A stretch of DNA of 64,000 bases from Paenibacillus sp. JJ-223 (GTDB lineage: Bacteria; Bacillota; Bacilli; Paenibacillales; Paenibacillaceae): assembly GCF_927798175.1 (NCBI RefSeq), contig NZ_CAKMMP010000010.1:1-64000 (forward strand). The letters run 5' to 3'. Under the pieces are notes generated by a model that was not told where the DNA came from, did not search any database, and was given only the letters and a program-made list of their open reading frames with translations. A program made the translations under genes and the position numbers. This document shows, one piece after another, positions 54,204 to 63,396 of the stretch; position 1 is the first letter of the stretch; every line of letters begins with the position of its first letter.

Positions 54204-54239
54204 AGCTTGCATACTAAGTTGAAGGAGGTGCAAATGTAG

Positions 54240-55511
54240 TTGGAAACTCTAAAAATCGCGTTCTATGTGTTCATGATGTTTTTTGTGATTGTTGCCATTC
54301 ATGAATGGGGCCATTATTATTTTGCGAAGCGTGCAGGCATTTTGGTTCGTGAGTTTGCTATCGGTTTTGGTCCTAAAATGTTTTCATATAAAAGAGGCGA
54401 AACTCAGTTTACGTTCCGGTTGCTTCCATTTGGCGGTTATGCCAGAATGGCAGGCGAAGATCCTGATATTTCTCTTATAGACGTAGGGCAAACCATATGC
54501 GTTCGCATCAAAGACGGCAGCATCGAAAAGATATTCACCGCCAACCTCGAAAAGTATAAGAATGTCATTAAGGGTGAGGTCCTGCATGTGGATTTGGAGA
54601 CAAATCTGCAGTTGGAATTGGATGTGGATGGGGAACGTATGGCATTTTCCGTTCATCCTCAAGCCCTTATCGTAGGAAAAGACAACACCATGCAGATTGC
54701 GCCTAAAGATCGTTGGTTCAGCAGCAAAACGGTCGGGCAGCGTGCTATGGCTATTTTTGCAGGGCCGCTGATGAATTTCGTGCTTGCGTTTGCATTGTTT
54801 ATTATCTATATCCAGGTGAGCGGCGTTCCCGTTGAAAATCCTTCTTACATAAAAATAGCCGAGGTTTCGGCTAATGGGCCTGCGCAGCAGGCAGGTTTGA
54901 AGGAAGGGGACATCATCAAGTCCATTAACGGTACGGCTGTTGGGGCGGATCAACAGAAACTGATCAGTCTCATCTCCGAATCCAAAGGCAAATCTATGGA
55001 TTGGATGATAGAACGGGGAGGTCAGGAGGCCTCCGTCTCTGTAACTCCTGCGGACGTTGATGGATCAGGAAACGGCAAGGTAGGGATCTCTCTTGGATAT
55101 CCGACCAGACAAGCCGGTTTCATCGAAACGCTGTCGCTTTCGGGCAAATATACCATCGAAACATCCAAACTGATCTTTAAAGGTCTTCAGCAGCTCGTGC
55201 AAAATTTTGCCTTGGACGATATCGGGGGGCCTGTAAGAACGATTGAGGTTACCGGAGAGATTGCTAAATCTGGCTTGGATCGATTAATATATTGGAGCGC
55301 CATGATTAGCATTAACCTGGGTATTTTCAACCTGCTGCCGATCCCGGCGCTGGACGGAAGCCGTCTCATCTTTCTCGGGATCGAAGCGGTGCGCGGCCGG
55401 CCTCTGAACCCGAATCGGGAAGGCATGGTACATTTTATCGGTTTTGCGATGTTGTTTGTGCTAATGCTTGCAGTAACTTATAATGATATTCTACGATTAA
55501 TTAACAGATAA
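54240..55511 (+). CDS. rseP: RIP metalloprotease RseP (RasP, site-2 protease)
   Basis: A 423-residue membrane zinc protease that cleaves anti-sigma factors and signal-peptide remnants within the membrane. The active site HEWGH is at residues 21-25 in the first helix. FGPKMFSYKRGETQFTFRLL with PFGGYARMAG follows. A central PDZ domain (~195-270) has GPAQQAGLKEGDIIKSINGT. The third catalytic residue lies in NLLPIPALDGSRL. It starts at TTG 54240 behind AAGGAGGTG. The B. subtilis counterpart is RasP. Confidence 0.97.
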   Translation: METLKIAFYVFMMFFVIVAIHEWGHYYFAKRAGILVREFAIGFGPKMFSYKRGETQFTFRLLPFGGYARMAGEDPDISLIDVGQTICVRIKDGSIEKIFTANLEKYKNVIKGEVLHVDLETNLQLELDVDGERMAFSVHPQALIVGKDNTMQIAPKDRWFSSKTVGQRAMAIFAGPLMNFVLAFALFIIYIQVSGVPVENPSYIKIAEVSANGPAQQAGLKEGDIIKSINGTAVGADQQKLISLISESKGKSMDWMIERGGQEASVSVTPADVDGSGNGKVGISLGYPTRQAGFIETLSLSGKYTIETSKLIFKGLQQLVQNFALDDIGGPVRTIEVTGEIAKSGLDRLIYWSAMISINLGIFNLLPIPALDGSRLIFLGIEAVRGRPLNPNREGMVHFIGFAMLFVLMLAVTYNDILRLINR

Positions 55512-55573
55512 TTATGGTTGGACTGTCTTTGCAGCCAGTGAAGATGGTCGTAATGGGAGGACACTGGATTCTT

Positions 55574-57028
55574 ATGTCGAAGGAAAATGATAAACAGTTC
55601 GTGACTGAAATTACGCCACAGGGAGAGGACTTTTCCCGCTGGTATATTGATGTGATTAAAAAAGCCGATTTGATGGATTATTCCCCGGTGCGCGGCTGCA
55701 TCGTGTTCAAGCCGGACGGATTTGAAATCTGGGAGCATATCAAGGATGAGCTGGATCGCCGTTTCCGCGAAACGGGCCATCGCAATGCCTACTTCCCGAT
55801 GTTCATTCCGGAGAGCTTTTTCCAGAAGGAAAAAGAGCATGTGGAAGGCTTCAATCCCGAGCTGCCTTGGGTCACCGAGGCTGGCGGAGAAAAGCTGGAA
55901 GAGCGGCTTGCGATCCGCCCGACGTCGGAAACGATCATCGGTCACATGTATTCGAAATGGATCCAGTCCTATCGTGACCTGCCAGTGCTGATCAACCAAT
56001 GGGCGAACGTTGTTCGTTGGGAGAAAAGAACGCTGCCGTTCCTGCGTACAAGCGAATTCCTTTGGCAGGAAGGCCATACGGCGCATGAGACGGAAGAAGA
56101 AGCACGTGAAGAAACGATGCGCATGCTGGAAATTTACCGCGAAGTGGTCGAAGAGTATTTGGCCATTCCGGTGATCAGCGGTCAGAAGACGCCTTCCGAG
56201 AAATTCGCGGGAGCGGTGGACACGTACTCGATCGAAGCGATGATGAAGGATGGACGTGCCGTACAGGCCGGAACTTCCCACTACATGGGCACGAACTTTG
56301 CCAAAGCCTTTGAAATCCAGTACCTCAGCCGCGAAAACGTGCTTGAGCATGCCTATACGACATCCTGGGGTGTAAGCACGCGTTTGATCGGAGCACTGAT
56401 CATGGTTCATGGCGACGATCGTGGATTGGCACTTCCTCCAAAAGTGGCACCGACGCAAGTCGTGATGATCCCGATCGGACCGCCAAAAACGCGTGATGCC
56501 GTCGTTGGCCGTGCCGACGAGTTGTTCTCCGAATTGAAAAAAGCGGGCATTCGCGTAAAAATGGATGACCGCAGCGACGTACGTCCTGGTTGGAAGTTCA
56601 ACGAGTATGAAATGCGCGGAGTCCCTGTCCGTCTGGAAATCGGACCTCGCGACATGGAGAATGGCGTTTGTGTCCTCGTATCCCGCATCACGGGCGAGAA
56701 AAAAGTGATTGAACAGGCTAACCTGGTGGAAGAAGTGCAGAACATGCTGGCACAGGTACAAGGCGAAATGCTGGAGCGTGCCCGCAGCTTTATGTCGGAA
56801 AACTTCTACTCCGTGGATACGCTGGACGAAATGAAACAGCTCATGGAAAACAAACGCGGCTTTACGCTGGCTGGCTGGTGCGGCTCGGAAGCTTGCGAAG
56901 ATAAGGTTCGCGAAGTGACGGGGGCAACAAGCCGCAACATTCCGTTCGAGCCAAAGGAACAAAAGCATACCTGCTTGGCTTGCGGTGAAAAAGCGAAACA
57001 TACCGTTGTGTTTGCAAGAGCCTACTAA
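55574..57028 (+). CDS. proS: Prolyl-tRNA synthetase, archaeal/eukaryotic type
   Basis: A ~484-residue class II synthetase that charges tRNA-Pro. Motif 2 (VVRWEKRTLPFLRTSEFLWQ) and motif 3 (GDDRGLALPPKVAP) are clear. After the anticodon-binding domain the protein ends in a zinc-type domain with WCGSEACEDK, TCLACGEKAKH and a terminal tyrosine (RAY). This is the archaeal/eukaryotic-type ProRS, without the editing insertion of the bacterial type that occupies this locus in B. subtilis. ATG 55574 is chosen for homology to short ProRS and GGGAGGA 11 bases upstream. Confidence 0.95.
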   Translation: MSKENDKQFVTEITPQGEDFSRWYIDVIKKADLMDYSPVRGCIVFKPDGFEIWEHIKDELDRRFRETGHRNAYFPMFIPESFFQKEKEHVEGFNPELPWVTEAGGEKLEERLAIRPTSETIIGHMYSKWIQSYRDLPVLINQWANVVRWEKRTLPFLRTSEFLWQEGHTAHETEEEAREETMRMLEIYREVVEEYLAIPVISGQKTPSEKFAGAVDTYSIEAMMKDGRAVQAGTSHYMGTNFAKAFEIQYLSRENVLEHAYTTSWGVSTRLIGALIMVHGDDRGLALPPKVAPTQVVMIPIGPPKTRDAVVGRADELFSELKKAGIRVKMDDRSDVRPGWKFNEYEMRGVPVRLEIGPRDMENGVCVLVSRITGEKKVIEQANLVEEVQNMLAQVQGEMLERARSFMSENFYSVDTLDEMKQLMENKRGFTLAGWCGSEACEDKVREVTGATSRNIPFEPKEQKHTCLACGEKAKHTVVFARAY

Positions 57029-57132
57029 TCAGGAAGAAAGGGTGAATCCAACGATTCATCCCGCGATGTAGAATGGAGAGCTTCTGTCAGAAAAAATGAG
57101 TCGGTGCCGGGTCGGATCGAAGACATTTTGGA

Positions 57133-57153
57133 CACAGGAGCTTTTCCTGTTTT
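57133..57153 (+). terminator. Weak terminator before polC
   Basis: ACAGGA (57133-57138) pairs with TCCTGT (57145-57150), followed by TTT only. The stem is short, so readthrough is likely. Confidence 0.4.
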
Positions 57154-57171
57154 GAAGGCACGAGGAGGAAC

Positions 57172-60100
57172 ATGATGAGTGGAATCGAGGAAAAGAGAAA
57201 ACGGTTTGAATTGTTGATGAAGCAGGCCGAGCTTCCGTCCGGTTTGGTAGAGCCTTATTTTCTGGACGGATGGATCGAAAAGGTGGAAACGAGCCGCAGC
57301 AATCGCGACTGGAGCATTCTTATCGTAAAGGATACTTTGGTACCTGCGCCGATCTACCGGACATTTTGCCTGCATATTCAAGAAAAGCTGAATCATATCG
57401 CCAAAATTACGTTTGGCTTCAAATACAATGAACAAGTACAGCTCGGCGACATCGTGAGCGAGTATTGGAATTTGTTTCTGGAATGGGCGCATCGGGAAAT
57501 TCCGTCCGTCAATGGATGGATGAGCCGGGCCCAGTTCGAATGCCAGGAGGATTTGCTGCAGCTGACGATGAGCGACGCCATGTCGCTGGAGCTTGCGCGC
57601 AAAAAACAGATCGATCAGGCCATTATGACCTTTTATGATAAATACTTTAATACATCGTTGCGCGTAAAAATGGCTGTCGGAGAACGTGGGAACAATCAGG
57701 AGGCCATGGAGCAGTTCCAACTTAAGAAGCGGGAAGAAGAGCGGCAGGTCATCGAACAGATGAGGGCTGCAGCCGTCGAATCCGAGATGCCGGAGGAAGA
57801 AGATCAGGGCGAGATTCGCCTGCAAATGGGCTATGAAATCAAAGAACCGCCAGTGCCTATGCAGGACATTCAGGACGAAGAGAAAAAGGTAACGCTGCAA
57901 GGGACCATTTTTGGCTTGGAAAGCAAAGAGCTGCGTAACGGCAATACGTTGTTCACGTTTTTCCTGACCGACTTTACCGACTCGATGCAGATGAAGATGT
58001 TTGCGAAGACGAAGGAAGATGTCAAGATCCTCAGCCTGCTGGCCAATGGTAAATGGGTCAAAGTCCGTGGGCGTGTCGAATACGATCGGTTTATGCAGGT
58101 TCCGGAGTTGGCCATGATTCCTTCCGATCTGATGGAAGTCAAGGCCCCACCGTCCCGCAAGGACAATGCGGAAGAGAAGCGCGTCGAATTCCATCTTCAT
58201 ACAACGATGAGCACGATGGATGCCGTAACCTCCATTGACAAATACGTGAAAACGGCTGCTGCCTGGGGGCATAAAGCGATCGCTGTCACGGATCATGGCG
58301 GCGTGCAAGTATATCCGGAGGCGGCCAAGGCGGCGAAGAAAAACGGCATCAAAATGATCTACGGGCTGGAAGCCAACGTAGTTAACGATTCCGTTGCCGT
58401 TGTGCTGGCACCCCAGCCGCTGGAATTAAAAACGGCCACGTATGTGGTATTCGATATCGAGACAACGGGTCTGTCGGTCACCCAAAACAAAATTATCGAG
58501 ATCGCCGCGGTGAAGATGCAGGACGGCAAAGAAATCGATCGGTACGCCTCCTTCGTCAACCCGCATGAGCGAATTCCTTACAACATTCAACAGCTCACCA
58601 ACATTACGGATGAAATGGTAAAAGATGCGCCAGAGCTTGAACCGGTCATTCGCGATTTTGCTGCGTTCGTGGGGGACGGGGTGCTGGTTGCGCACAATGC
58701 TCGATTTGATATGGGCTTTATCCAGGCTTCCCTGAAAAGCCTGGGCATGCCGGAGCTGCCTAACCCTGTCCTGGATACGTTGGAGCTGGCGAGGCTGCTC
58801 TATCCTACGATGAAAAACCATCGGCTCAACACGCTTGCCGATAAATATAAAGTGGCGCTTGAAAGCCATCACCGGGCCATTGACGATACGGTGGCACTCG
58901 CCGGCATCCTGAACGGTTTGCTGAACGATGCGGCTCAAATGAAAGGGTTGACCATGCTAGACCGTCTGAATGACTATGTCGGCAAAGACCTGTCCAACAC
59001 GCGTCCGTTCCATTGCTGTATTTACGCGCTGAACGGAGTCGGGAAAAAGAACCTGTACAAGCTGGTATCGTTATCCCATACGGAATATTTCAAACGCGTG
59101 CCATGTATCCCGAAATCGAAGCTGGTTGAACTGCGCGAAGGGCTGCTCATTTTGTCAGGCTGCGAAAAGGGTGAATTTTTCGAAGCGGTGCTTAACAAAT
59201 CGTTGGAGGAAGCCGAGGAGATTGCCCAGTTTTACGATGTGCTCGAAATTCAGCCCTTGACGATGTATATGCACTTGGTCGAGAAAGCTTTGGTCGCTAC
59301 GCCGGATGAGCTGAAAACGGCCATTCGCAAAGTGGTGGACATCGGCGACAAGTTGGGCAAACCGGTCGTTGCGACGGGGAACGTGCATTATTTGGAGGAA
59401 CGGGACAAGCTGTTCCGCGACATTACGATTCACGGCATTACCGGCTTCAGCCCGCTGAAGGATATTCGCAAACCGGACGCCCATTTCCGCACCACGGATG
59501 AGATGCTGCAGGAGTTCGAGTTCCTTGGCACGGACAAGGCGTATGAAGTCGTTGTGACCAATACGTCCGAATTGGCGGACCGTTTTGAAGAGATCAAGTT
59601 GTTCCCGGACAAGCTCTTTACGCCGAACCTGGAGGGGGCCGACGAGGAAATTCGCAATACGTGTTACAATACGGCGAAATCGATCTATGGCGAAGAGTTG
59701 CCTGAAGTCATCGTAGCCCGGCTGGAAAAAGAACTGGGTCCGATCATCAAATATGGATTTTCCGCGAACTATCTCATTTCGGAGCGGCTCGTTAAAAAAT
59801 CCAATCAAGACGGTTACCTCGTCGGATCGAGGGGATCGGTCGGTTCCTCTGTCGTGGCGACGTTCCTGGGCATTTCCGAGGTTAATCCGCTGCCTGCCCA
59901 TTACATTTGCACCAATTCGGATTGCAAATACAGCGAATGGTTCCTCGATGGCAGCGTGCCAAGCGGATTCGATCTGCCCGAGAAGGATTGCCCGAAATGC
60001 GGCAATAGGCTGAAAGGCGAAGGACAGGACATTCCGTTCGAAACGTTCCTCGGATTCAAAGGGGACAAGGTTCCCGATATTGACTTGAACTTCTCCGGCG

Positions 60101-61497
60101 ATTACCAGCCGCATGCGCACAATTATACGAAGGTATTGTTTGGCGACAAGGCTGTTTTCCGGGCTGGCACCATCGGCACAGTGGCGGAAAAAACCGCGTT
60201 CGGTTTTGCGAAAAAATACGAGGAAAGCCACCACAAGAAATGGCGCGGGGCCGAATTGAACCGGCTTGCTGCCGGCTGTACTGGCGTTAAACGGAGCACG
60301 GGACAGCATCCCGGCGGGATCGTCGTTGTGCCCGATTATATTGAAGTCGAAGACGTTACCCCTGTGCAGTATCCGGCGGACGACGTCAATGCCGAGTGGA
60401 AAACGACGCATTTTGACTACCATGCCTTTGAGGAAAACTTGCTCAAACTCGATATTCTGGGACACGATGATCCGACCATGATGCGTATGCTGCAGGATTT
60501 GACGGGCGTGGATCCGACGACCATTCCGATGAACGATCCGAAGGTGATGAGCATGTTCAACTCGACGGAGGCGCTCGGCGTAACGCCTGAGCAGATCCGC
60601 TCACCTGTTGCTACTTTCGGGGTGCCGGAGATGGGAACGAAGTTTGTGCGCCAGATGCTTGTGGAATCCCAACCGTCCTCTTTTGCGGACTTGCTGCAGA
60701 TTTCCGGGCTGTCGCATGGAACCGGAGTATGGCTCGGCAATGCGCAGGAATTGATCAAAAACGGAACGTGCACGATCAAAACGGTCATCGGCTGCCGTGA
60801 CGACATCATGCTGTTCCTGATTTACAAAGCAGGCATGGACGCCAGCCTTGCTTTTAAGATTACGGAAAGCGTGCGTAAGGGACGTGGTTTGCCGCAGGAA
60901 TGGATCGATGAAATGAAAAAATGCAAAGTGCCGCAATGGTACATCGATTCTTGTCTCAAAATCCAGTACATGTTCCCGAAGGCGCATGCCGCTGCTTACG
61001 TGATCTCGGCTGTGCGTACCGCTTTCTTTAAGTTGTATTATCCGATTCAATATTATGCAACGTATTTCACGGTTCGTGCCGAGGACTTCGACATCGAGCT
61101 CGTGTGCCAGGGCTACGATGCCATCTATCGCAAAATCGTCGAGATCGAGCAATTGGGCTTCCAGGCTCCGCCAAAAGAAAAAAACATGCTGCCGATTTTG
61201 GAGATGGCGCTTGAAATGACAGCGCGAGGTTTCTCGCTCAAGCCGATTGATCTGTATCGTTCCGAAGCGACGAAATTTATCGTGGACGGCAATTCGCTGA
61301 TTCCGCCGTTCTCGGCGCTGGCCGGGATCGGTGACAATGCTGCGCGCAATATCGCGGCGGCGAGAGAGCATGGGGAGTTCCTCTCCATTGAAGATTTCCA
61401 GCAGAAGTCGAAGGCCAGCAAAACGATCGTCGAGCTTCTTACGAGCATGGGATGCTTCCGAGGTTTGCCTGAAAGCAACCAGTTGTCCTTGTTCTAA
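57172..61497 (+). CDS. polC: DNA polymerase III PolC-type alpha subunit
   Basis: A 1441-residue replicative polymerase of low-GC Gram-positives. N-terminal and OB-fold domains (~1-320) are followed by a PHP domain with HLH 341-343. A DEDD 3'-5' proofreading exonuclease is inserted in it (VFDIETTGL with DIE 428-430, and LVAHNARFDMGF). The palm has D969 and D971 in VPDIDLNFSGD. A zinc-binding segment has CTNSDC and CPKCG. GAGGAGG precedes the ATGATG start. All active-site residues seen are intact. The typical rseP-proS-polC-rimP order is kept. Confidence 0.99.
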   Translation: MMSGIEEKRKRFELLMKQAELPSGLVEPYFLDGWIEKVETSRSNRDWSILIVKDTLVPAPIYRTFCLHIQEKLNHIAKITFGFKYNEQVQLGDIVSEYWNLFLEWAHREIPSVNGWMSRAQFECQEDLLQLTMSDAMSLELARKKQIDQAIMTFYDKYFNTSLRVKMAVGERGNNQEAMEQFQLKKREEERQVIEQMRAAAVESEMPEEEDQGEIRLQMGYEIKEPPVPMQDIQDEEKKVTLQGTIFGLESKELRNGNTLFTFFLTDFTDSMQMKMFAKTKEDVKILSLLANGKWVKVRGRVEYDRFMQVPELAMIPSDLMEVKAPPSRKDNAEEKRVEFHLHTTMSTMDAVTSIDKYVKTAAAWGHKAIAVTDHGGVQVYPEAAKAAKKNGIKMIYGLEANVVNDSVAVVLAPQPLELKTATYVVFDIETTGLSVTQNKIIEIAAVKMQDGKEIDRYASFVNPHERIPYNIQQLTNITDEMVKDAPELEPVIRDFAAFVGDGVLVAHNARFDMGFIQASLKSLGMPELPNPVLDTLELARLLYPTMKNHRLNTLADKYKVALESHHRAIDDTVALAGILNGLLNDAAQMKGLTMLDRLNDYVGKDLSNTRPFHCCIYALNGVGKKNLYKLVSLSHTEYFKRVPCIPKSKLVELREGLLILSGCEKGEFFEAVLNKSLEEAEEIAQFYDVLEIQPLTMYMHLVEKALVATPDELKTAIRKVVDIGDKLGKPVVATGNVHYLEERDKLFRDITIHGITGFSPLKDIRKPDAHFRTTDEMLQEFEFLGTDKAYEVVVTNTSELADRFEEIKLFPDKLFTPNLEGADEEIRNTCYNTAKSIYGEELPEVIVARLEKELGPIIKYGFSANYLISERLVKKSNQDGYLVGSRGSVGSSVVATFLGISEVNPLPAHYICTNSDCKYSEWFLDGSVPSGFDLPEKDCPKCGNRLKGEGQDIPFETFLGFKGDKVPDIDLNFSGDYQPHAHNYTKVLFGDKAVFRAGTIGTVAEKTAFGFAKKYEESHHKKWRGAELNRLAAGCTGVKRSTGQHPGGIVVVPDYIEVEDVTPVQYPADDVNAEWKTTHFDYHAFEENLLKLDILGHDDPTMMRMLQDLTGVDPTTIPMNDPKVMSMFNSTEALGVTPEQIRSPVATFGVPEMGTKFVRQMLVESQPSSFADLLQISGLSHGTGVWLGNAQELIKNGTCTIKTVIGCRDDIMLFLIYKAGMDASLAFKITESVRKGRGLPQEWIDEMKKCKVPQWYIDSCLKIQYMFPKAHAAAYVISAVRTAFFKLYYPIQYYATYFTVRAEDFDIELVCQGYDAIYRKIVEIEQLGFQAPPKEKNMLPILEMALEMTARGFSLKPIDLYRSEATKFIVDGNSLIPPFSALAGIGDNAARNIAAAREHGEFLSIEDFQQKSKASKTIVELLTSMGCFRGLPESNQLSLF

Positions 61498-61518
61498 AGG
61501 GCGAAGGTTAGAGCTTAC

Positions 61519-61547
61519 TTGTCACTATTACCAGACTATGTTATAAT
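61519..61547 (+). promoter_or_regulatory. Sigma-A promoter of the rimP-nusA operon
   Basis: TTGTCA (61519-61524), a 17-base spacer and a perfect TATAAT (61542-61547). It is the best promoter in the window. Transcription would start near 61554, giving a leader of about 130 bases. Confidence 0.88.
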
Positions 61548-61579
61548 TTCTGGAGTGAACGAGATAGTACGAATTTCTG

Positions 61580-61601
61580 AAGAGTGGGGAAACCCACTCT
61601 T
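61580..61601 (+). promoter_or_regulatory. Leader hairpin with GNRA loop upstream of rimP
   Basis: AAGAGTGGG (61580-61588) pairs perfectly with CCCACTCTT (61593-61601) around a GAAA tetraloop, about 26 bases after the inferred transcription start. No T run follows. A GCCGG/CCGG(T) hairpin lies further down (~61642-61660). Attenuation or autoregulation of the nusA operon is inferred. Confidence 0.6.
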
Positions 61602-61686
61602 TAGTCTTTGGTATGAAAGAATCTTGGGTATTTAACAACTGCCGGCAACTATTGGCCGGTGTAACCTAAGTTGGAGGTTATCGGTT

Positions 61687-62148
61687 TTGAGCACATCGAA
61701 GATTAAATCTACTGTGGAAGAAATGATCCAACCCTATTTGAATGAACAAGGCTTCGAGCTGGTTGACATCGAATATGTCAAAGAAGGCAGCAGTTGGTTT
61801 CTGCGGGTATATGTCGACAAAGAAGGCGGTATCGACATTGACGATTGCGTCATGATCAGCGAGCAGCTTAGCGCCAAGCTCGACGAGACCGATCCGATTC
61901 CGACCGTCTACTTCCTTGAAGTGTCCTCTCCGGGTGCGGAACGTCCACTGAAAAAGCCGGAGGACGTTGCCAAAGCCGTAGGCAAAAACGTATATGTGAC
62001 GACCTACGGACCGGTGAACGGAATGAAAGAGTTTGAAGGCAAACTGCTTTCTTTTGATGGCAGTGAGCTTGTCATTGAGGCCGGCAAGAAACAACATGCC
62101 GTTCCTTATGACAAGATTGCAAGCGCGCGCTTGGCCATTCTGTTTTAG
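61687..62148 (+). CDS. rimP: Ribosome maturation factor RimP
   Basis: A 153-residue factor (YlxS) for 30S subunit maturation. The N-terminal alpha/beta domain has GFELVDIEYVKEGSSWFLRV and the conserved ISEQLSAKLDETDPIP segment. YFLEVSSPGAERPLKKPED follows, then a C-terminal SH3-like domain. It starts at TTG 61687 with GGAGGT 9 bases upstream. It is the first gene of the operon that continues through nusA. Confidence 0.97.
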   Translation: MSTSKIKSTVEEMIQPYLNEQGFELVDIEYVKEGSSWFLRVYVDKEGGIDIDDCVMISEQLSAKLDETDPIPTVYFLEVSSPGAERPLKKPEDVAKAVGKNVYVTTYGPVNGMKEFEGKLLSFDGSELVIEAGKKQHAVPYDKIASARLAILF

Positions 62149-62192
62149 GTACCTTGTTCACTTACCTAATAAAAAGACACATCCCTCGCGAT

Positions 62193-62232
62193 AACGGCAA
62201 GGTGCCCGGCAGTTTTGGGCCTTCGCCGTTTT
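62193..62232 (+). terminator. Attenuator-like terminator between rimP and nusA
   Basis: AACGGC (62193-62198) pairs with GCCGTT (62225-62230), with inner AGG/CCT-type and CCC/GGG pairing, followed by TTTAC. NusA itself affects such sites, so feedback on nusA is possible (inference). Confidence 0.55.
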
Positions 62233-62272
62233 ACGTATGGGGTGCCATGTTTGAAAGGGGGATCAATTATTC

Positions 62273-63370
62273 ATGAGTATGGACTTTATTGAAGCAATGA
62301 ATGAATTGGAGCGGGAAAAAGGGATTAGCAAGGATGTGCTGTTTGAAGCCATCGAAGCAGCTCTGATTTCCAGCTACAAACGGAACTTTAACACAGCTCA
62401 GAACGTGCGCGTCGACATGAACCGCAACACGGGCGTCATCCGGGTATATGCCCGCAAATTGATCGTCGAGGAAGTATTGGATTCCCGGACGGAAATTTCC
62501 TTGCCGGCAGCCCGCGAAATCAATCCTCACTTCCAATTGGAAGATATCGCGGAGATTGAAGTTACGCCGCGCGATTTCGGGCGTATTGCCGCCCAAACGG
62601 CGAAACAGGTCGTGACGCAGCGCATTCGCGAAGCAGAACGCGGGTTGATTTACAACGCTTTCGTGGATAAAGAGGAAGATATCGTCACAGGCGTTGTGCA
62701 GCGTCAGGATTTGCGCAATATTTACATCGACCTGGGCAAGATCGAAGCGGCATTGCCTTTGACGGAATTGATGCCGAACGAGAAGTTTGCTCACGGCGAC
62801 CGGATCAAGGCGTACATCACGAAAGTGGAAAATACGACCAAAGGCCCGCAAATCATTTTGTCCCGTACGCATCCAGGTTTGTTGAAACGTCTCTTCGAGC
62901 TGGAAGTTCCCGAGATTTTCGACGGCGTGGTAGAAATTCGTTCCGTCGCTCGCGAAGCTGGCTTCCGTTCCAAAATCGCGGTGCATTCCCGCAATGAGGA
63001 AGTCGATCCGGTCGGTTCCTGCGTAGGTCCGAAAGGCACGCGCGTGCAGACCATCGTGAATGAGCTGCGCGGCGAGAAAATCGATATCGTTCGATACTCT
63101 GAACAAGTGGATGAGTATGTGGCCAACGCCCTCAGCCCTTCCAAAGTTTTGGAGGTTCAGGTATTCGAGGAAGAGAAGATGGCGCGGGTCATCGTTCCTG
63201 ACTATCAGCTCTCGCTGGCAATCGGGATCAAGGGACAGAATGCCCGTCTTGCGGCCAAACTGACCGGTTGGAAGATCGATATCAAGAGCGAGACCCAGGC
63301 AGAACAGGAGTTTGGCAGAGAAAAGGATTCTTCCGCGGAAATGCATCAGGATTCCGTCTCCGTCGACTAG
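62273..63370 (+). CDS. nusA: Transcription termination/antitermination factor NusA
   Basis: A 365-residue NusA. The N-terminal RNA-polymerase-binding domain (MDFIEAMNELEREKGISKDV) is followed by S1 (~135-200, EEDIVTGVVQRQDLRNIYID), then KH1 (~230-275, VDPVGSCVGPKGTRVQTIVN) and KH2 (~300-350, LAIGIKGQNARLAAKLTGWK). The C-terminal acidic repeats of E. coli NusA are absent, as normal for Firmicutes. GGGGGATC precedes ATG 62273. It controls pausing and termination. Confidence 0.98.
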   Translation: MSMDFIEAMNELEREKGISKDVLFEAIEAALISSYKRNFNTAQNVRVDMNRNTGVIRVYARKLIVEEVLDSRTEISLPAAREINPHFQLEDIAEIEVTPRDFGRIAAQTAKQVVTQRIREAERGLIYNAFVDKEEDIVTGVVQRQDLRNIYIDLGKIEAALPLTELMPNEKFAHGDRIKAYITKVENTTKGPQIILSRTHPGLLKRLFELEVPEIFDGVVEIRSVAREAGFRSKIAVHSRNEEVDPVGSCVGPKGTRVQTIVNELRGEKIDIVRYSEQVDEYVANALSPSKVLEVQVFEEEKMARVIVPDYQLSLAIGIKGQNARLAAKLTGWKIDIKSETQAEQEFGREKDSSAEMHQDSVSVD

Positions 63371-63396
63371 AGCTAAGCACGGGGGGGCGTTAATGT

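Larger units (their letters stand above)
53436..54239 (+). other. Gene-poor region between dxr and rseP
   Basis: In other Bacillales dxr and rseP are close together. Here 800 bases intervene. They hold the dxr terminator, hairpins at 53530-53553 and 53589-53630, an AAGGAGGA (53643-53650) with no start codon at proper distance, an orphan ORF (53928-54203), and a palindrome AGAATAA-TG-TTATTCT (~54188-54203). I recognise no RNA family. A degenerate insertion or a non-coding RNA are both possible. Confidence 0.55.

Noticed and set aside
55478..57001. Long open frame on the minus strand opposite proS
   Set aside because: It mirrors the proS coding frame; composition is Phe/His/Arg-rich without any motif, and proS is certain.
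59155..60465. Long minus-strand frame opposite polC
   Set aside because: Shadow of the polC codon pattern; same holds for 57025-58308 opposite polC and 62267-63406 opposite nusA.
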